DNA of 64,000 bases from Streptomyces sp. RKAG290. Lineage in GTDB: Bacteria > Actinomycetota > Actinomycetes > Streptomycetales > Streptomycetaceae. How positions within the stretch are numbered: the stretch's first letter is position 1; the number at the start of each line of letters is the position of its first letter. Below, in pieces: positions 1 through 9,032 of the stretch. The position numbers and the translations under genes were made by a program. Location: NCBI RefSeq assembly GCF_023701695.1, contig NZ_JAJOZC010000001.1, forward strand, positions 3,781,894 through 3,845,893, read 5' to 3'. The notes under the pieces are model-generated. The model made no database searches, was not told the DNA's origin, and saw nothing but the letters and a program-made list of their open reading frames with translations.

Positions 1-1104
1 CACTGCGCCCGACGAGCGCGCCCGCCCGGTCGATGCAGATCACGTCGACGGCCACCGGCGCGCCCCGCAGCACCGACAGCGCCTCGTCCCGCGCCGCGAC
101 GGCCACCAGGTCGCCGAGCGGAACGCCGCGCGCGAGGCAGGAACGGAGCGCGGCGAGACCGGTGTTCGCGGCGGCGACCTCGGCCACCAGGTCCTCGTCC
201 GCGCCCCCGGCCCCGGCGAGTTCGGCAAGGAAGGACGGATCGACCTGCGACCGGCCCGAGTGCAGGTCGAGATGGCCCGCGGCGAGCTTCGACAGCTTGG
301 CGAAACCACCGCAGACCGTGAGCCGTTCCACCGGATGGCGGCGCACGTACTTGAGCACCGCGCCCGCGAAGTCACCCATGTCCAGCAGGGCGATCTCCGG
401 CAGTCCGTACTCGGCCGCCACGGTCTTCTCCGAGGTCGACCCGGTGCAGCCCGCCACATGGGTCTGTCCGGCGGCCCGCGCCACGTCCACGCCGCGGCGG
501 ATCGAGTCGATCCACGCCGAGCAGGAGTAGGGCACCACCACCCCGGTCGTCCCCAGGATCGACAGCCCGCCCAGGATGCCCAGGCGCGGGTTCCAGGTGG
601 AGCGGGCGATCTCCTCGCCGTCGTCCACCGAGAGCGTGATCTCCACGTCCCCCGAGCCCCCGTGCTCCGCGGCGACCCGCTCGATGTGCTCCCGCATCAT
701 CCGGCGCGGCACGGGATTGACGGCGGGCTCACCGACGTCGAGCGGCAGGCCGGGCAGCGTGACCGTGCCCACGCCCGGCCCGGCCATGAACACCACACCC
801 GAGCCCGGCGGCAGCGTCCGCACGGTGGCCCGCACGAGAGCGCCGTGCGTGACGTCCGGGTCGTCGCCCGCGTCCTTGACCACCCCGACCGTCGCCCGGC
901 CCCGGCCAGCTCCTCCACCGCGAGCGCGAACGCGGGGGTCTGCCCCCCGGGCAGGGTGATCGTCACCGGGTCGGGGAAGTCGCCGGTCAGCAGGGCCGTG
1001 TACGCGGCCGTGGTGGCGGCGGTCGCACAGGCACCGGTGGTCCAGCCGGGCCGCAGACCGGTGTGTTTGAGTTGGGCGCTGCGCCCGCCCGTCGCCTCAC
1101 CCAT
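1..1104 (-). CDS. cbiD: Cobalt-precorrin-5B (C1)-methyltransferase CbiD, frameshifted, 3' end at window edge
   Basis: SAM-dependent methyltransferase of corrin ring synthesis that acts on C1 of cobalt-precorrin-5B. From the ATG at 1104 the protein begins with the family motif LKHTGLRPGWTTGACATAA. After about residue 65 the reading frame must shift: VVKDAGDDPDVTHG and, further on, GCTGSTSEKTV and GDFAGAVLKYV lie in another frame. One missing base near 895-905, beside a GGCC/CCGG run, restores the frame. The reading stays open to position 1, where about 370 codons have been used, so only the last few residues are probably missing. A GTG at 1146 is possible but would overlap cobK, which starts divergently only 11 bp away. 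Other cobalamin genes in the window are cobK and cobH. Confidence 0.9.
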
Positions 1105-1115
1105 GGAGGGTCCCG

Positions 1116-1892
1116 ATGCACGTGCTCGTACTCGGCGGGACGACACAGGCCCGCCGGCTGGCCGGGCTCCTGGTGGCGGCGCTGGGCGCCGGGGACTGGG
1201 TGACCAGCTCGCTGGCCGGCCGGGTGGAGGGTCCGAGGCTGCCGCCCGGCGAGGTGCGCGTCGGCGGCTTCGGCGGCGCCGACGGCCTGGCCGCGTGGCT
1301 GCGCACGCACCAGGTGGATGCGCTCATCGACGCCACCCATCCTTTCGCCGGGACGATCAGTTTCCACGCGGCCGCCGCCGCCGCTGACGCCCATGTTCCC
1401 CTGCTCGCGCTGCGCCGCGCCGGCTGGGTACCCGGCGACGGGGACGACTGGCACCCGGTCGCCTCGCTGGCGGGGGCGGCCGAGGTGCTGCCCTCGCTGG
1501 GCGCACGGGTCTTCCTGACGACCGGCCGCACGGGGCTCGCCGCCTTCGCCGGTCTGGACGCGCTCTGGTTCCTGGCGCGGTCGGTTCAGGCCCCGGAGCC
1601 GCCGTACCCGGCCCGGATGGAGGTCCTGCTGGACCGGGGGCCCTTCACCGAGGACGGGGAGCGCGAGCTGATCCGCCGGCACCGCATCGACGTCGTCGTC
1701 ACCAAGGACAGCGGGGGCGCCGCCACCGCGCCCAAGCTCGCCGCAGCCCGCGAGGCACGGCTCCCGGTGGTGGTGGTGCGCCGCCCGCCGGTCCCGGCCG
1801 GCGTGGAGGTGGTCGCCACCCCGGAACAGGCCGTCGCCCGGCTGCGCGCGCTCCTGGGGGGCCTGAGGGCGAGGCCTGAGGGTGGGGCCTGA
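1116..1892 (+). CDS. cobK: Cobalt-precorrin-6A reductase CobK/CbiJ
   Basis: NAD(P)H-dependent reductase of the corrin ring at the precorrin-6A stage of cobalamin synthesis. The 258-residue protein has the normal family length and begins with MHVLVLGGTTQARRLAGLL, a nucleotide-binding start. DATHPFAG (about residues 72-79) and VTKDSGGAATAPKLAAA near the C-terminus are family signatures. GGAGGG at 1105-1110 is the ribosome binding site and fixes the ATG at 1116. It is divergent from cbiD, with almost no room for separate promoters. The last codons are GC-rich and repetitive and continue into the downstream repeats. Confidence 0.93.
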   Translation: MHVLVLGGTTQARRLAGLLVAALGAGDWVTSSLAGRVEGPRLPPGEVRVGGFGGADGLAAWLRTHQVDALIDATHPFAGTISFHAAAAAADAHVPLLALRRAGWVPGDGDDWHPVASLAGAAEVLPSLGARVFLTTGRTGLAAFAGLDALWFLARSVQAPEPPYPARMEVLLDRGPFTEDGERELIRRHRIDVVVTKDSGGAATAPKLAAAREARLPVVVVRRPPVPAGVEVVATPEQAVARLRALLGGLRARPEGGA

Positions 1893-2147
1893 GGGTGGGC
1901 GGTGCCTGCGGGCGGGGCGGCCTGCGGGTGGGCGCGGCAGGACCTGACGCCGGGCCCGCCCACGTAGCGGGTCGTCCGACCCGGGCCGGGGGCTGAACTG
2001 GAGAGTCCACCGCACGCACCCGGTGTCCGCAGGCTCTACGGGTCGTCCGACCGGGCCGCCACGGGGCTGAACCGGAGAGTCCGCCGCACGCACCCGGCTG
2101 CCGCACGCGCTACAGGTGATCCGACCTGGCCGCGGGGCTGAACTGGA
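1893..2147. repeat. Decayed tandem copies of flanking gene 3' ends
   Basis: Two families are visible. From about 1860 to 1935 the unit GCCTGAGGGTGGG, which contains the cobK stop codon, recurs with decay. From 1969 to about 2147 there are three copies of a 71-74 bp unit that, read on the minus strand, reproduces the end of the histidine kinase gene: GTTCAGCCCC, GGTCGGACGACCC, a TAG, then GGGTGCGTGCGG. The third copy is the true gene end. The second copy would encode FSP-V-AARSDDP-stop, echoing the real C-terminus FSPAARSDHL. No separate gene is seen here. Confidence 0.75.
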
Positions 2148-3318
2148 CCTTGATGCTCAGGCCGCCGTCCCGGTTGGCCCTGCTGGTGACGGTGGCCAGG
2201 TGGGCGTGGGCGATCGACTCGACGATGGAGAGCCCGAGACCGGCCCCTTCACCGGGGGCGTGCCGTCGCTCCTGCGCGCGGTGGAAGGGCTCGAAGAGCC
2301 GGTGTACGGAATCGGAGGGGATCCGGGGCCCGGTGTTGGAGACCTCCAGGGCGCCCGAGCGGATGCGGATGCGGACGCTGCCGCCGGGGTGGTTGTAGCG
2401 GACGGCGTTGATGAGCAGGTTGCGTACGAGATGTTCGAGCAGGACGTCGTCGCCCTGCACGGTCAGCGGCTCGCAGTCGGTCCGGACCGTGAGGCCTGCC
2501 GCGGCCGCTTCGTCGGCGAGGGTGGCCGAGACCGAGGCGACGGTGCTGTCCAGTGCGACCGGAACGCTGCGCTGGAGCCCCTGGTCGGATGCGGCGAGGA
2601 GGAGGAGCTCCTCGATGAGGTGCTGACTGTTGTCGGCGACCTGGATGAGCTTGGTCCTGATCTCGGCCACCCGGTCGGGGCTGGGGTGGTCGGCGAGACC
2701 GATCTCGGCGGCGGCCCGCTGCACCGCGAGGGGGGTGCGCAGTTCGTGGGCGGCGTTGGCGGCGAATCTCTGCTGGGCGGAGACGAGCTGTTCGATGCGC
2801 CCGAGCATGGCGTCGAAGGTGTCGGCGAGCTCCTTGAGTTCGCCGGGCGGTGCTTCGAGCGCGATGCGTTCGTGGAGGTTCTCCCCGGACAGCCGGCGGG
2901 CGGTCGTCGTGATCACGCTGACCGGCCGCAGCACCCGCCCGGCCATCCACCAGGCCAGGGCGATGGAGAGGACGGCGAAGCAGAGGAGGGCGATCCCGGA
3001 GACCGTGAGCAGGCGGTTGAGGGCGGCGTTCTCGGCCGCGTCGCTGATCTGCCGGGTGATCGCGAGGGCGGGGACATGCTCGCCCGGCGCCACACCGGGC
3101 AGCGATTCGGCCGGTGCCGGGGAGGCGGACCGGGCCGGGGACGGTGTGGCCCAGTCCGACGGCAGCGCCGACGCGGGCACGGTGGTGGTGAGGGCGGTGG
3201 AGATGCTGGTGCCGAGCCCCTCGCGTACGAGGAGGTACACCAGGCCGGTCAGGATTCCCCCGGCCAGCACGAGGAGCCCGCCGTACAGGGCGGTGAGCCG
3301 GGCGCGTTCGCTGCTCAT
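2110..3318 (-). CDS. Sensor histidine kinase, HAMP/HisKA/HATPase type
   Basis: Membrane sensor kinase, 402 residues. A first membrane helix (about 11-31), an extracytoplasmic Ala/Pro/Ser-rich loop (about 45-100) and a second helix (about 105-128) are followed by a HAMP linker. The phosphorylated histidine is H191 in HELRTPL. The ATPase domain has the N box RNLLINAVRYN, a G1-like SNTGPRIP and the G2 box GAGLGLSIVES. The gene overlaps the upstream response regulator by 4 bp, so the two form one transcription unit. It is divergent from a MacAB-like export operon, which it probably controls. The signal is unknown. Confidence 0.93.
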   Translation of the reverse strand: MSSERARLTALYGGLLVLAGGILTGLVYLLVREGLGTSISTALTTTVPASALPSDWATPSPARSASPAPAESLPGVAPGEHVPALAITRQISDAAENAALNRLLTVSGIALLCFAVLSIALAWWMAGRVLRPVSVITTTARRLSGENLHERIALEAPPGELKELADTFDAMLGRIEQLVSAQQRFAANAAHELRTPLAVQRAAAEIGLADHPSPDRVAEIRTKLIQVADNSQHLIEELLLLAASDQGLQRSVPVALDSTVASVSATLADEAAAAGLTVRTDCEPLTVQGDDVLLEHLVRNLLINAVRYNHPGGSVRIRIRSGALEVSNTGPRIPSDSVHRLFEPFHRAQERRHAPGEGAGLGLSIVESIAHAHLATVTSRANRDGGLSIKVQFSPAARSDHL

Positions 3319-3980
3319 GCGGTGCCGCCGATGCGGTAGCCGGCGCCGGGCACGGTCTCCACGACGGGCGGTTCACCGAGTTTGGCCCGCAGCTTGCTCA
3401 AGGTGACCCGGACCGCGCTCGTGCGGTAGCTGGTGTCCTCCTCCCAGACCTGCTCGATGAGGTCGTCGCTGCTCACGACGGCACCGTCGGCCCGCAGCAG
3501 GGTCTCCAGCACTGCGAACTCCTTCCGGGAGAGCGAGAGGTACCTGCCGTCCCTGCTCGCCTGGCGGCGGGAGGTGTCCAGGACGAGGCCGGCGCGCTCG
3601 ATGACCGGCGGGAGGGCCGGGCGGGCCCGCCGGCCGAGCGCGAGGACGCGGGCCAGGAGCTCGTCGTACGCGAACGGCTTGCCCAGGTAGTCGTCGGCGC
3701 CCAGGCTCAGCCCCGCCACCCTGTCGCGCAGCGCCCTGGAGGCCGTCAGCATCAGGATGCGGGTGAGCATGCGCTGGGCCACGACCCGGCGGCACACCTC
3801 GTCGCCGTGCACGTCGGGGAGGTCGCGGTCGAGGATCATCACGTCGTAGTCGCCCAGCGCCAGCTTGCGCAGCGCGGTCCGCCCGTCGGGTGCCACGTCC
3901 ACGGCGAGGGCGTCACGGCGCAGCCCCTCGGCGATCATCTCCGCGAGGAAGGCCTCGTCCTCCACCACCAGTACACGCAT
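3315..3980 (-). CDS. OmpR/PhoB-family response regulator
   Basis: Two-domain DNA-binding response regulator, 221 residues. The receiver domain has the acidic pair in VVEDEAF, the phosphoacceptor D51 in MILDRDLPDVHGD, the Thr of LTASRALRD and the conserved Lys in GKPFAYDEL. A winged helix follows (about 125-220) with LSRKEFAVLETLL and TVPGAGYRIG. It is the first gene of the kinase operon and faces the export operon across 131 bp, so autoregulation and control of that operon are both likely. Confidence 0.93.
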   Translation of the reverse strand: MRVLVVEDEAFLAEMIAEGLRRDALAVDVAPDGRTALRKLALGDYDVMILDRDLPDVHGDEVCRRVVAQRMLTRILMLTASRALRDRVAGLSLGADDYLGKPFAYDELLARVLALGRRARPALPPVIERAGLVLDTSRRQASRDGRYLSLSRKEFAVLETLLRADGAVVSSDDLIEQVWEEDTSYRTSAVRVTLSKLRAKLGEPPVVETVPGAGYRIGGTA

Positions 3981-4111
3981 GGCATCTGTCCTACCTCATC
4001 TGCACCTTTCGTCTTTGTTAACGACTTCGGCGAGAGAAACGAAACACCGCTCCTCGGCACGCTGCCGGTGCGGCCGAGATCCGGCCCGCAGGCTTCGGCA
4101 AGGAGAAATCC
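3981..4111. promoter_or_regulatory. Divergent promoter region, regulator operon / export operon
   Basis: The 131 bp between the response regulator and the lipoprotein gene are AT-richer than the surroundings. They contain an interrupted inverted repeat with arms TTTCGT (about 4007-4012) and ACGAAA (about 4038-4043) around GTTAACGAC. AAGGAGA at about 4099-4105 is the ribosome binding site for the lipoprotein. Binding of the adjacent response regulator here is inference. Confidence 0.45.
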
Positions 4112-4633
4112 ATGACCGCGCGCACCACACTCCGCTCACGTTCAGCAGTGATCGCCACGGGGTTCGCAGCCCTCGCCCTGTTCACCTCGGCCTGCTCGGG
4201 AGGTACGGACAGCGGAGGCACCGAGAAATCCACCGCCGGAAGCGGCAACAGCCAGGCGGACTCCGGCAAGGCGGACGACGCGGCCGTCAAGGAGCGCAAG
4301 TGCCTGCGGGAGCACGGCCTGAAGGTCCCCGAGCCCAAGCCCGGCGAGGACTCCAGGGGGCTCACCATCGGCGGCGACATGAACAAGGACGAGATGGAGA
4401 AGGCGCTGAAGGCGTGTGCGGGCAAAGGCGGCGTCGGCGGGGGCGGCGGGAAGATCACCCAGGCCGACAAGGACATGATGCTGAAGCACGCCCGGTGCAT
4501 GCGCGAGAACGGCTACAACATGCCCGACCCGAAGTTCGACGGCTCGATGGCGCAGGCCATGCCGATGCCGCAGGGCGCGGAGAAGAAGAAGTTCGAGACG
4601 GCCTCCAAGGCGTGCGAAGGCATCCTCGGATGA
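4112..4633 (+). CDS. Small secreted lipoprotein of the export operon
   Basis: A 173-residue protein with a signal peptide and lipobox: a basic N-terminus, the hydrophobic stretch VIATGFAALALFTSAC and a lipidated Cys at about residue 28. A Ser/Gly-rich linker follows, then a charged domain with paired motifs KCLREHG and RCMRENGYNMPDP, suggesting a short internal duplication (cysteines in KERKCLR, LKACAGK, HARCMR and SKACEG). The stop overlaps the start of the adaptor gene (ATGA at 4630). It is probably an extracytoplasmic accessory or sensor of the MacAB-like exporter. The function is not established. Confidence 0.85.
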   Translation: MTARTTLRSRSAVIATGFAALALFTSACSGGTDSGGTEKSTAGSGNSQADSGKADDAAVKERKCLREHGLKVPEPKPGEDSRGLTIGGDMNKDEMEKALKACAGKGGVGGGGGKITQADKDMMLKHARCMRENGYNMPDPKFDGSMAQAMPMPQGAEKKKFETASKACEGILG

Positions 4634-5690
4634 GGCGCCGCACGGCAGTGATCGCCTCGCTCGTCGTGCTGGCCCTGGCCGGCGGCGGCGCGGTTGCCGC
4701 GACCACGCTGGCCGAGCCGGACACCGGTCAGGTCCGCGAGGAGTCCGGTCTCCCCCCGGCCACCGCCGACGTCGAACGCGGGGATCTCAGCGACAGCACA
4801 CAGGTCGACGGCACCCTCGGCTACACCAGAAAGCGCAAGGTGAACTCCGGTGTCGCCGGCACCCTGACCTGGGCCCCGGGTGCGGGTTCCGCGGTGAAGC
4901 GGGACGGGAAGCTGTACGAGATCGACGGCACCCCGGTCCGCCTGATGTACGGCTCCGGCCCCATGTACCGCACGCTGAAGGACGGGGACGAGGGCCGCGA
5001 CGTACAGCAGCTGGAGAAGAACCTGGCGGCCCTCGGCTACACCGGATTCACCGTCGACGACGAGTACAGCGGGCTCACCGCCGCCGCGGTGAAGCGCTGG
5101 CAGAAGGCGCACGACCTGAAGCAGACCGGCGAGGTGGGCCCCGCGGAGATCGTCTTCGCGCCGGCGGCGGTCCGCGTCAAGGGGGTGCGGCGGCGGTCGG
5201 TGACCAGGTGGCGCCCGGTACTCCGGTGCTGTCCACGACCGGCTCCGAGCGGGTGGTGACCTTCGCGCTGGAGGTGTCCGAGAGCGGGTCGGTGAAGGTC
5301 GGCACCAAGGTGAGTGTCGTCCTGCCCGACGGGTCGTCGGCGAAGGGCGCGGTCTCCTCGGTCGGCAGGAGTGCTGAGCCGGGCGACGACCCGCAGGACA
5401 AGACCCCCAAGATCGGCGTCACCGTCGCGTTCGACGACCCGGACAAGGTCGGCGGCATCGACCAGGCACCGGTCACCGTCAATCTCACCGGCGAGACGCG
5501 CAAGGCGGTGCTGACCGTCCCCGTCGACGCCCTGCTGGCACTCGCCGACGGCGGTTTCGGCGTCCAGGTGGTCCAGCACGGCAAGGCCCGCGAGGTGAAG
5601 GTCGAGCTCGGCCTGTTCGGGCAGGGCCGTGTGGAGGTGTCGGGCGGTGGCCTGCGCGAGGGCATGAAGGTCGGGGTGCCGAAGATATGA
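4630..5690 (+). CDS. Efflux periplasmic-adaptor-like protein with peptidoglycan-binding domain, frameshifted
   Basis: MacA-like adaptor of an ABC exporter in Gram-positive form. The start ATG at 4630 overlaps the lipoprotein stop. An N-terminal membrane anchor (VIASLVVLALAGGGAVAAT) is followed by a lipoyl/barrel region and a peptidoglycan-binding domain of type 1 (GDEGRDVQQLEKNLAALGY to KRWQKAHDL). The frame is lost after VRVK at the GGGGG run 5180-5184. One extra base there gives the continuation AAVGDQVAPGTPVLSTTGS, and the barrel/membrane-proximal part ends at 5690. The last codons overlap the ATPase gene. The total would be about 353 residues, normal for the family. Confidence 0.85.
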
Positions 5691-6400
5691 GCACCGTGGT
5701 CGCACTCGGCGGCGTCACCAAGGAGTACCCCGGCGGCGTCAGAGCACTGGACGGGGTCGACCTGACGGTCGAGCAGGGTGAGCTGCTGGCGATCGTCGGC
5801 CCCTCTGGCTCCGGCAAGTCGACGCTGCTGCACATCGTGGGCACCCTGGACCGGCCGACCAGCGGATCGGTCGCGGTGGCCGGCCGCGACATCGCGAAGC
5901 TCTCCGACCGGAGACTCTCCGCGCTGCGCGCCCAGCACATCGGCTTCGTGTTCCAGGCGTTCCACCTGGTGCCCGGCGTCAGCGCCCAGGACAACGTGGC
6001 CGAGGGACTCCTCTACTCCGGACTCCCGCGCGCCGAACGCCGCAGACGAGCCGCCGCCGCCCTGGACCGGGTGGGCCTGGCCGAGCGCATCGGCCACAAA
6101 CCCCACGAGCTCTCCGGCGGGCAGAAGCAACGGGTCGCGATCGCCCGCGCACTCGTCGGCGAACCCGCCCTGCTCCTCGCGGACGAGCCCACCGGCGCCC
6201 TGGACACCGCGTCCGGCGAGACCGTGATGAAGCTCCTCCACGACCTCCATCAGGACGGCGCCACCATCGCCGTCATCACCCACGACACGGACATCGCCGC
6301 GCGTCTGCCCCGGCAGGTCCGGATGCGCGACGGCAAGGTCGTCGCCGACACGGGACGCGACGCCAAGGTCATCGCCGACACGGGACGGGGCGGAGCGTGA
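5687..6400 (+). CDS. ABC transporter ATP-binding protein, MacB/LolD type
   Basis: ATPase subunit of the exporter, 237 residues. Walker A is GPSGSGKST, the Q-loop region is GFVFQAFHLVPG, the signature is LSGGQKQRVAIARAL, Walker B is LLLADEPTGALD and the switch His lies in VITHD. The C-terminus has a short duplicated tail (VVADTGRDAKVIADTGRG) that looks like a 24-bp in-frame repeat. It is translationally coupled to the adaptor before it and the permease after it. Confidence 0.95.
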   Translation: MSTVVALGGVTKEYPGGVRALDGVDLTVEQGELLAIVGPSGSGKSTLLHIVGTLDRPTSGSVAVAGRDIAKLSDRRLSALRAQHIGFVFQAFHLVPGVSAQDNVAEGLLYSGLPRAERRRRAAAALDRVGLAERIGHKPHELSGGQKQRVAIARALVGEPALLLADEPTGALDTASGETVMKLLHDLHQDGATIAVITHDTDIAARLPRQVRMRDGKVVADTGRDAKVIADTGRGGA

Positions 6401-7619
6401 GCGCCGGCACGCGGCAGCGCCCCGCGCACGACTCCCTGCGCGCGGCCCGGCTGAGCCCGCGCGACATCGCGCACGTCGGGTCCGCCGGGCTCCGCAGCCG
6501 GCCGATGCGCGTCGTGCTGTCCGCGCTGGGCATCGCCATCGGGATCGCCACGATGATCGCCGTCGTAGGGATCTCCGCGTCGAGCAAGGCCCAACTGCTC
6601 CAGCAGCTCGACGCCCTGGGCACCAACATGCTCGTGGCGACCCCGGGGGAGTCGATGTTCGCCGGGGAGACCGTCAAGCTGCCCGAGGGGCGGTCGGCAA
6701 GGTCGGCCGGATCCACGGCGTGCAGGAGGCAGGCGCGACCGGTGACCTGGAAGCCACCGTCCGCCGCAGCGAGAAGATCCCGAAGGACGAGACCGCGGGC
6801 ATCGCGGTCAAGGCCTCGACGGAGACACTCCTGAAGGTCCTGCGTGGCAAGGTCGGCCACGGCACCTGGCTCAACAAGGCCAACGGCCGCTACCCCACCG
6901 TGGTCCTGGGCCATGTCGCCGCGAAGCGGCTGGGCATCACCGGCCCCGGACAGCAGGTGTGGGTCGACGACCGCTACTTCACCGTCGTGGGCATCCTCGA
7001 CCCGCTGCCGCTCTCGCCGGAGATCGAACGCTCGGCCCTGGTGGGGTGGGACGCCGCCGAGGAACTGCTCGGCTACGACGGCCACCCCACCTCGGTGTAC
7101 GAGCGCTCGACGGACGCCACCGTGCACGACGTGCGCAAGCTGATGGCCGCCACCATCGACCCGCAGAACCCGCAGGACGTACGGGTGAGCGCCCCGTCCT
7201 CGGCCCTGCAGGCGAAAGCGGCCACCGAGGGTGCCTTCAGCAGCCTCCTCCTGGGCCTTGGCGGCATCGCCCTGCTCGTCGGAGGGGTCGGCGTGGCCAA
7301 CACCATGATCATCTCGGTGCTGGAGAGACGGTACGAGATCGGGCTGCGCCGCTCACTGGGCGCGACCAGGGGGCAGATCCGCATCCAGTTCGTCACCGAG
7401 TCGCTGATGCTCTCGGGGCTCGGCGGGCTCGCCGGCGTCCTGCTGGGCGGAGCCGCGACAGGGGTGTACGCCGCGAGCGGCGGACTGCCCTGGGTGGTGC
7501 CCCTCTGGGCGGTCGCCGGCGGCTTCGCCTCCACGCTGCTCATCGGAACGGTCGCGGGCCTCTACCCGGCCGTACGGGCCGCCCGGCTCTCACCCACGCT
7601 GGCCCTGCACGCCGCCTGA
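6397..7619 (+). CDS. ABC transporter permease, MacB/FtsX type, frameshifted
   Basis: Permease of the exporter, about 407 residues once repaired. The first part has a membrane helix (VVLSALGIAIGIATMIAVVG) and the start of the extracytoplasmic MacB domain up to VKLPEG. The remainder, from AVGKVGRIHGVQEAG onward, is in another frame. One extra base in the GGGG run near 6687-6690 joins them. The second part has the FtsX domain with three helices and the conserved ERRYEIGLRRSLGATRGQI loop. It probably exports a peptide or lipophilic compound. The substrate is unknown. Confidence 0.87.
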
Positions 7620-7671
7620 CCCACGAAGAGCGCCGCGGGCAGGGGAGGGCACAGCCCGGCCGACGACTCGG

Positions 7672-7687
7672 GCCGCGGGCCCGCGGC
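7672..7687. terminator. GC palindrome after the export operon
   Basis: A 16-bp perfect palindrome, GCCGCGGGCCCGCGGC, 52 bp after the permease stop and just before the ribosome binding site of the STAS gene. It may end the export operon. There is no U tract, as is usual in Streptomyces. Confidence 0.4.
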
Positions 7688-7701
7688 GCGGAGGAGACCT
7701 G

Positions 7702-8169
7702 ATGGACACCAACCACCGGCGAGCCGAGCCGGGTTCGATTCCGGGGGTCCGGCAGACCGCGTGGCGGTCGGGATCGAACCCGACGGCTGCCCGGCTGCGG
7801 CTGCCCGGAGTACTTCCCGTCCGCTGCTCCAGCGCACGCACCTACGTTCGCGGCACGGCCACTGTCGTCGAACTCCGCGGAAGCCTCGACCTGGCCACCG
7901 TCCCCGCGGTCCGGGCGCATCTCGATGCCGCCGCCGCTCCGCCGGGAGCCCGAGTGGTCGTGGATCTGCGGCCGGCCGACTTCTTCGACTGCATCACCCT
8001 GGGACTCCTGTGCCGGGCCCGCCGCAGAACGCTGGGGTCCGGCGGCTGCCTGAGCGTGGTCTGCACCCGCCCCTGGCACCTGCGGATCCTCGAAGCCACG
8101 GGGCTCGGTACGGCCCTGCGGCCCGCCCCCACGCTGGAGCACGCCCTCACCCGGGCGGCGCGACCGTGA
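7702..8169 (+). CDS. STAS-domain protein (anti-sigma factor antagonist-like)
   Basis: A 155-residue protein whose C-terminal 105 residues are a STAS domain (RGTATVVELRGSLDLATVP to ILEATGL). In SpoIIAA-like antagonists the partner kinase phosphorylates a Ser in a DSSG-type loop; here the loop reads FFDCITLGLL, so that Ser is missing and signalling by phosphorylation is doubtful. The ATG at 7702 has a good ribosome binding site (GGAGGAG), but the first 50 codons cover a hairpin with tRNA-arm-like sequence and look unlike coding sequence. A later start is possible. It is convergent with cobH. Confidence 0.75.
   Translation: MDTNHRRAEPGSIPGVRQTAWRSGSNPTAARLRLPGVLPVRCSSARTYVRGTATVVELRGSLDLATVPAVRAHLDAAAAPPGARVVVDLRPADFFDCITLGLLCRARRRTLGSGGCLSVVCTRPWHLRILEATGLGTALRPAPTLEHALTRAARP
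7730..7782. repeat. Compound hairpin with T-arm-like arms
   Basis: The arms CGGGTTCGATTCC (7730-7742) and GGGATCGAACCCG (7770-7782) pair at 12 of 13 positions and enclose a perfect hairpin GACCGC-GTG-GCGGTC (7755-7769). Each arm resembles the T arm of a tRNA, but no acceptor or anticodon arm is present. The role is unknown. Confidence 0.5.
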
Positions 8170-8222
8170 AAGGCGGGCAGGCCTTATCCGCTCGCGCCGC
8201 GCTCGTGACGGTGGACCGCACC

Positions 8223-8239
8223 CCCTCGCGGCGCGAGGG
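8223..8239. terminator. Hairpin between convergent STAS and cobH genes
   Basis: CCCTCGC-GGC-GCGAGGG forms a 7-bp perfect stem midway between the two convergent stops, so it could terminate both. It is flanked by two near-copies of GAGCGGGTAGGGCCTGCC on the minus strand; one of them begins at the cobH stop. Confidence 0.5.
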
Positions 8240-8259
8240 CGGCGGCAGGCCCTACCCGC

Positions 8260-8886
8260 TCATTCCTTCTCGTCGGCGATCGCGTTGACGGCGGCGGCCG
8301 CGATCGCGCTGCCGCCACGACGGCCGCGCACGATCAGGTGCTCCAGCCCGGAGGGGTGTGCGGCCAGGGCGTCCTTGGACTCGACGGCGCCGACGAAGCC
8401 GACCGGGACACCGATCACGGCAGCGGGCCGCGGTGCGCCCTCCTCGATCATTTCGAGCAGCCGGAAGAGGGCGGTGGGCGCGTTCCCGACGGCGACGACC
8501 GCACCGTCCAGCCGGTCGCGCCACAGCTCCAGGGCGGCTGCGCTGCGGGTGGTGCCGAGTTCCGCCGCGAGAGCCGGAACCGCCGGGTCGGACAGCGTGC
8601 ACACCACCTCGTTGTCCGCGGGCAGCCGCCTGCGGGTGATGCCGCTGGCGACCATGGACACATCGCACAGGACGGGCGCCCCGGCCCGCAGCGCCGCGCG
8701 GGCCCGGCGCACCACGTCCGGGGTGAAGGCGAGATCGCGTACGAGGTCGACCATGCCGCACGCGTGGATCATCCGGACCGCGACCTGGCTCACATCGGCG
8801 GGCAGTCCCGTCAGATCCGCCTCCGCGCGGATCGTGGCGAAGGACTGGCGGTAGATCGCCGGTCCGTCCTTCTCGTACTGGTGCAC
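8260..8886 (-). CDS. cobH: Precorrin-8X methylmutase CobH/CbiC
   Basis: Moves the methyl group from C11 to C12 in precorrin-8X to give hydrogenobyrinate (or the cobalt analogue). The protein has 208 residues, the normal length, starting at the GTG at 8886 (MHQYEKDGPAIYRQSFATIR). The active-site histidine is in RMIHACGMVDL. DVSMVASGITRRRLP, AVGNAPTALFRLLEM and GVPVGFVGAVESKDAL are family signatures. The open frame extends far upstream with no matching sequence, which is why the GTG was chosen. No cobalamin riboswitch core was recognised in the 146 bp upstream. Confidence 0.93.
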   Translation of the reverse strand: MHQYEKDGPAIYRQSFATIRAEADLTGLPADVSQVAVRMIHACGMVDLVRDLAFTPDVVRRARAALRAGAPVLCDVSMVASGITRRRLPADNEVVCTLSDPAVPALAAELGTTRSAAALELWRDRLDGAVVAVGNAPTALFRLLEMIEEGAPRPAAVIGVPVGFVGAVESKDALAAHPSGLEHLIVRGRRGGSAIAAAAVNAIADEKE

Positions 8887-9032
8887 AGTGCGTTCGCTCT
8901 CTTCGTCTCTGCATCGGGGAACGGCCGTCCGGGCGCGGCCGCGCGACCCAAGCCGGGCACGGGACGCCGCACCGGCAGTATCTCCGTAGCACCGGCGCGT
9001 ACGCCGCCCGGGCCACAGGTGTGAGCTCCCGC

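Noticed and set aside
7730..7782. tRNA gene
   Set aside because: Only T-arm-like hairpins are present; there is no anticodon arm, D arm or acceptor stem.
8887..9032. Possible cobalamin riboswitch upstream of cobH
   Set aside because: No B12-box-like core or the expected conserved loops were found in the 146 bp.
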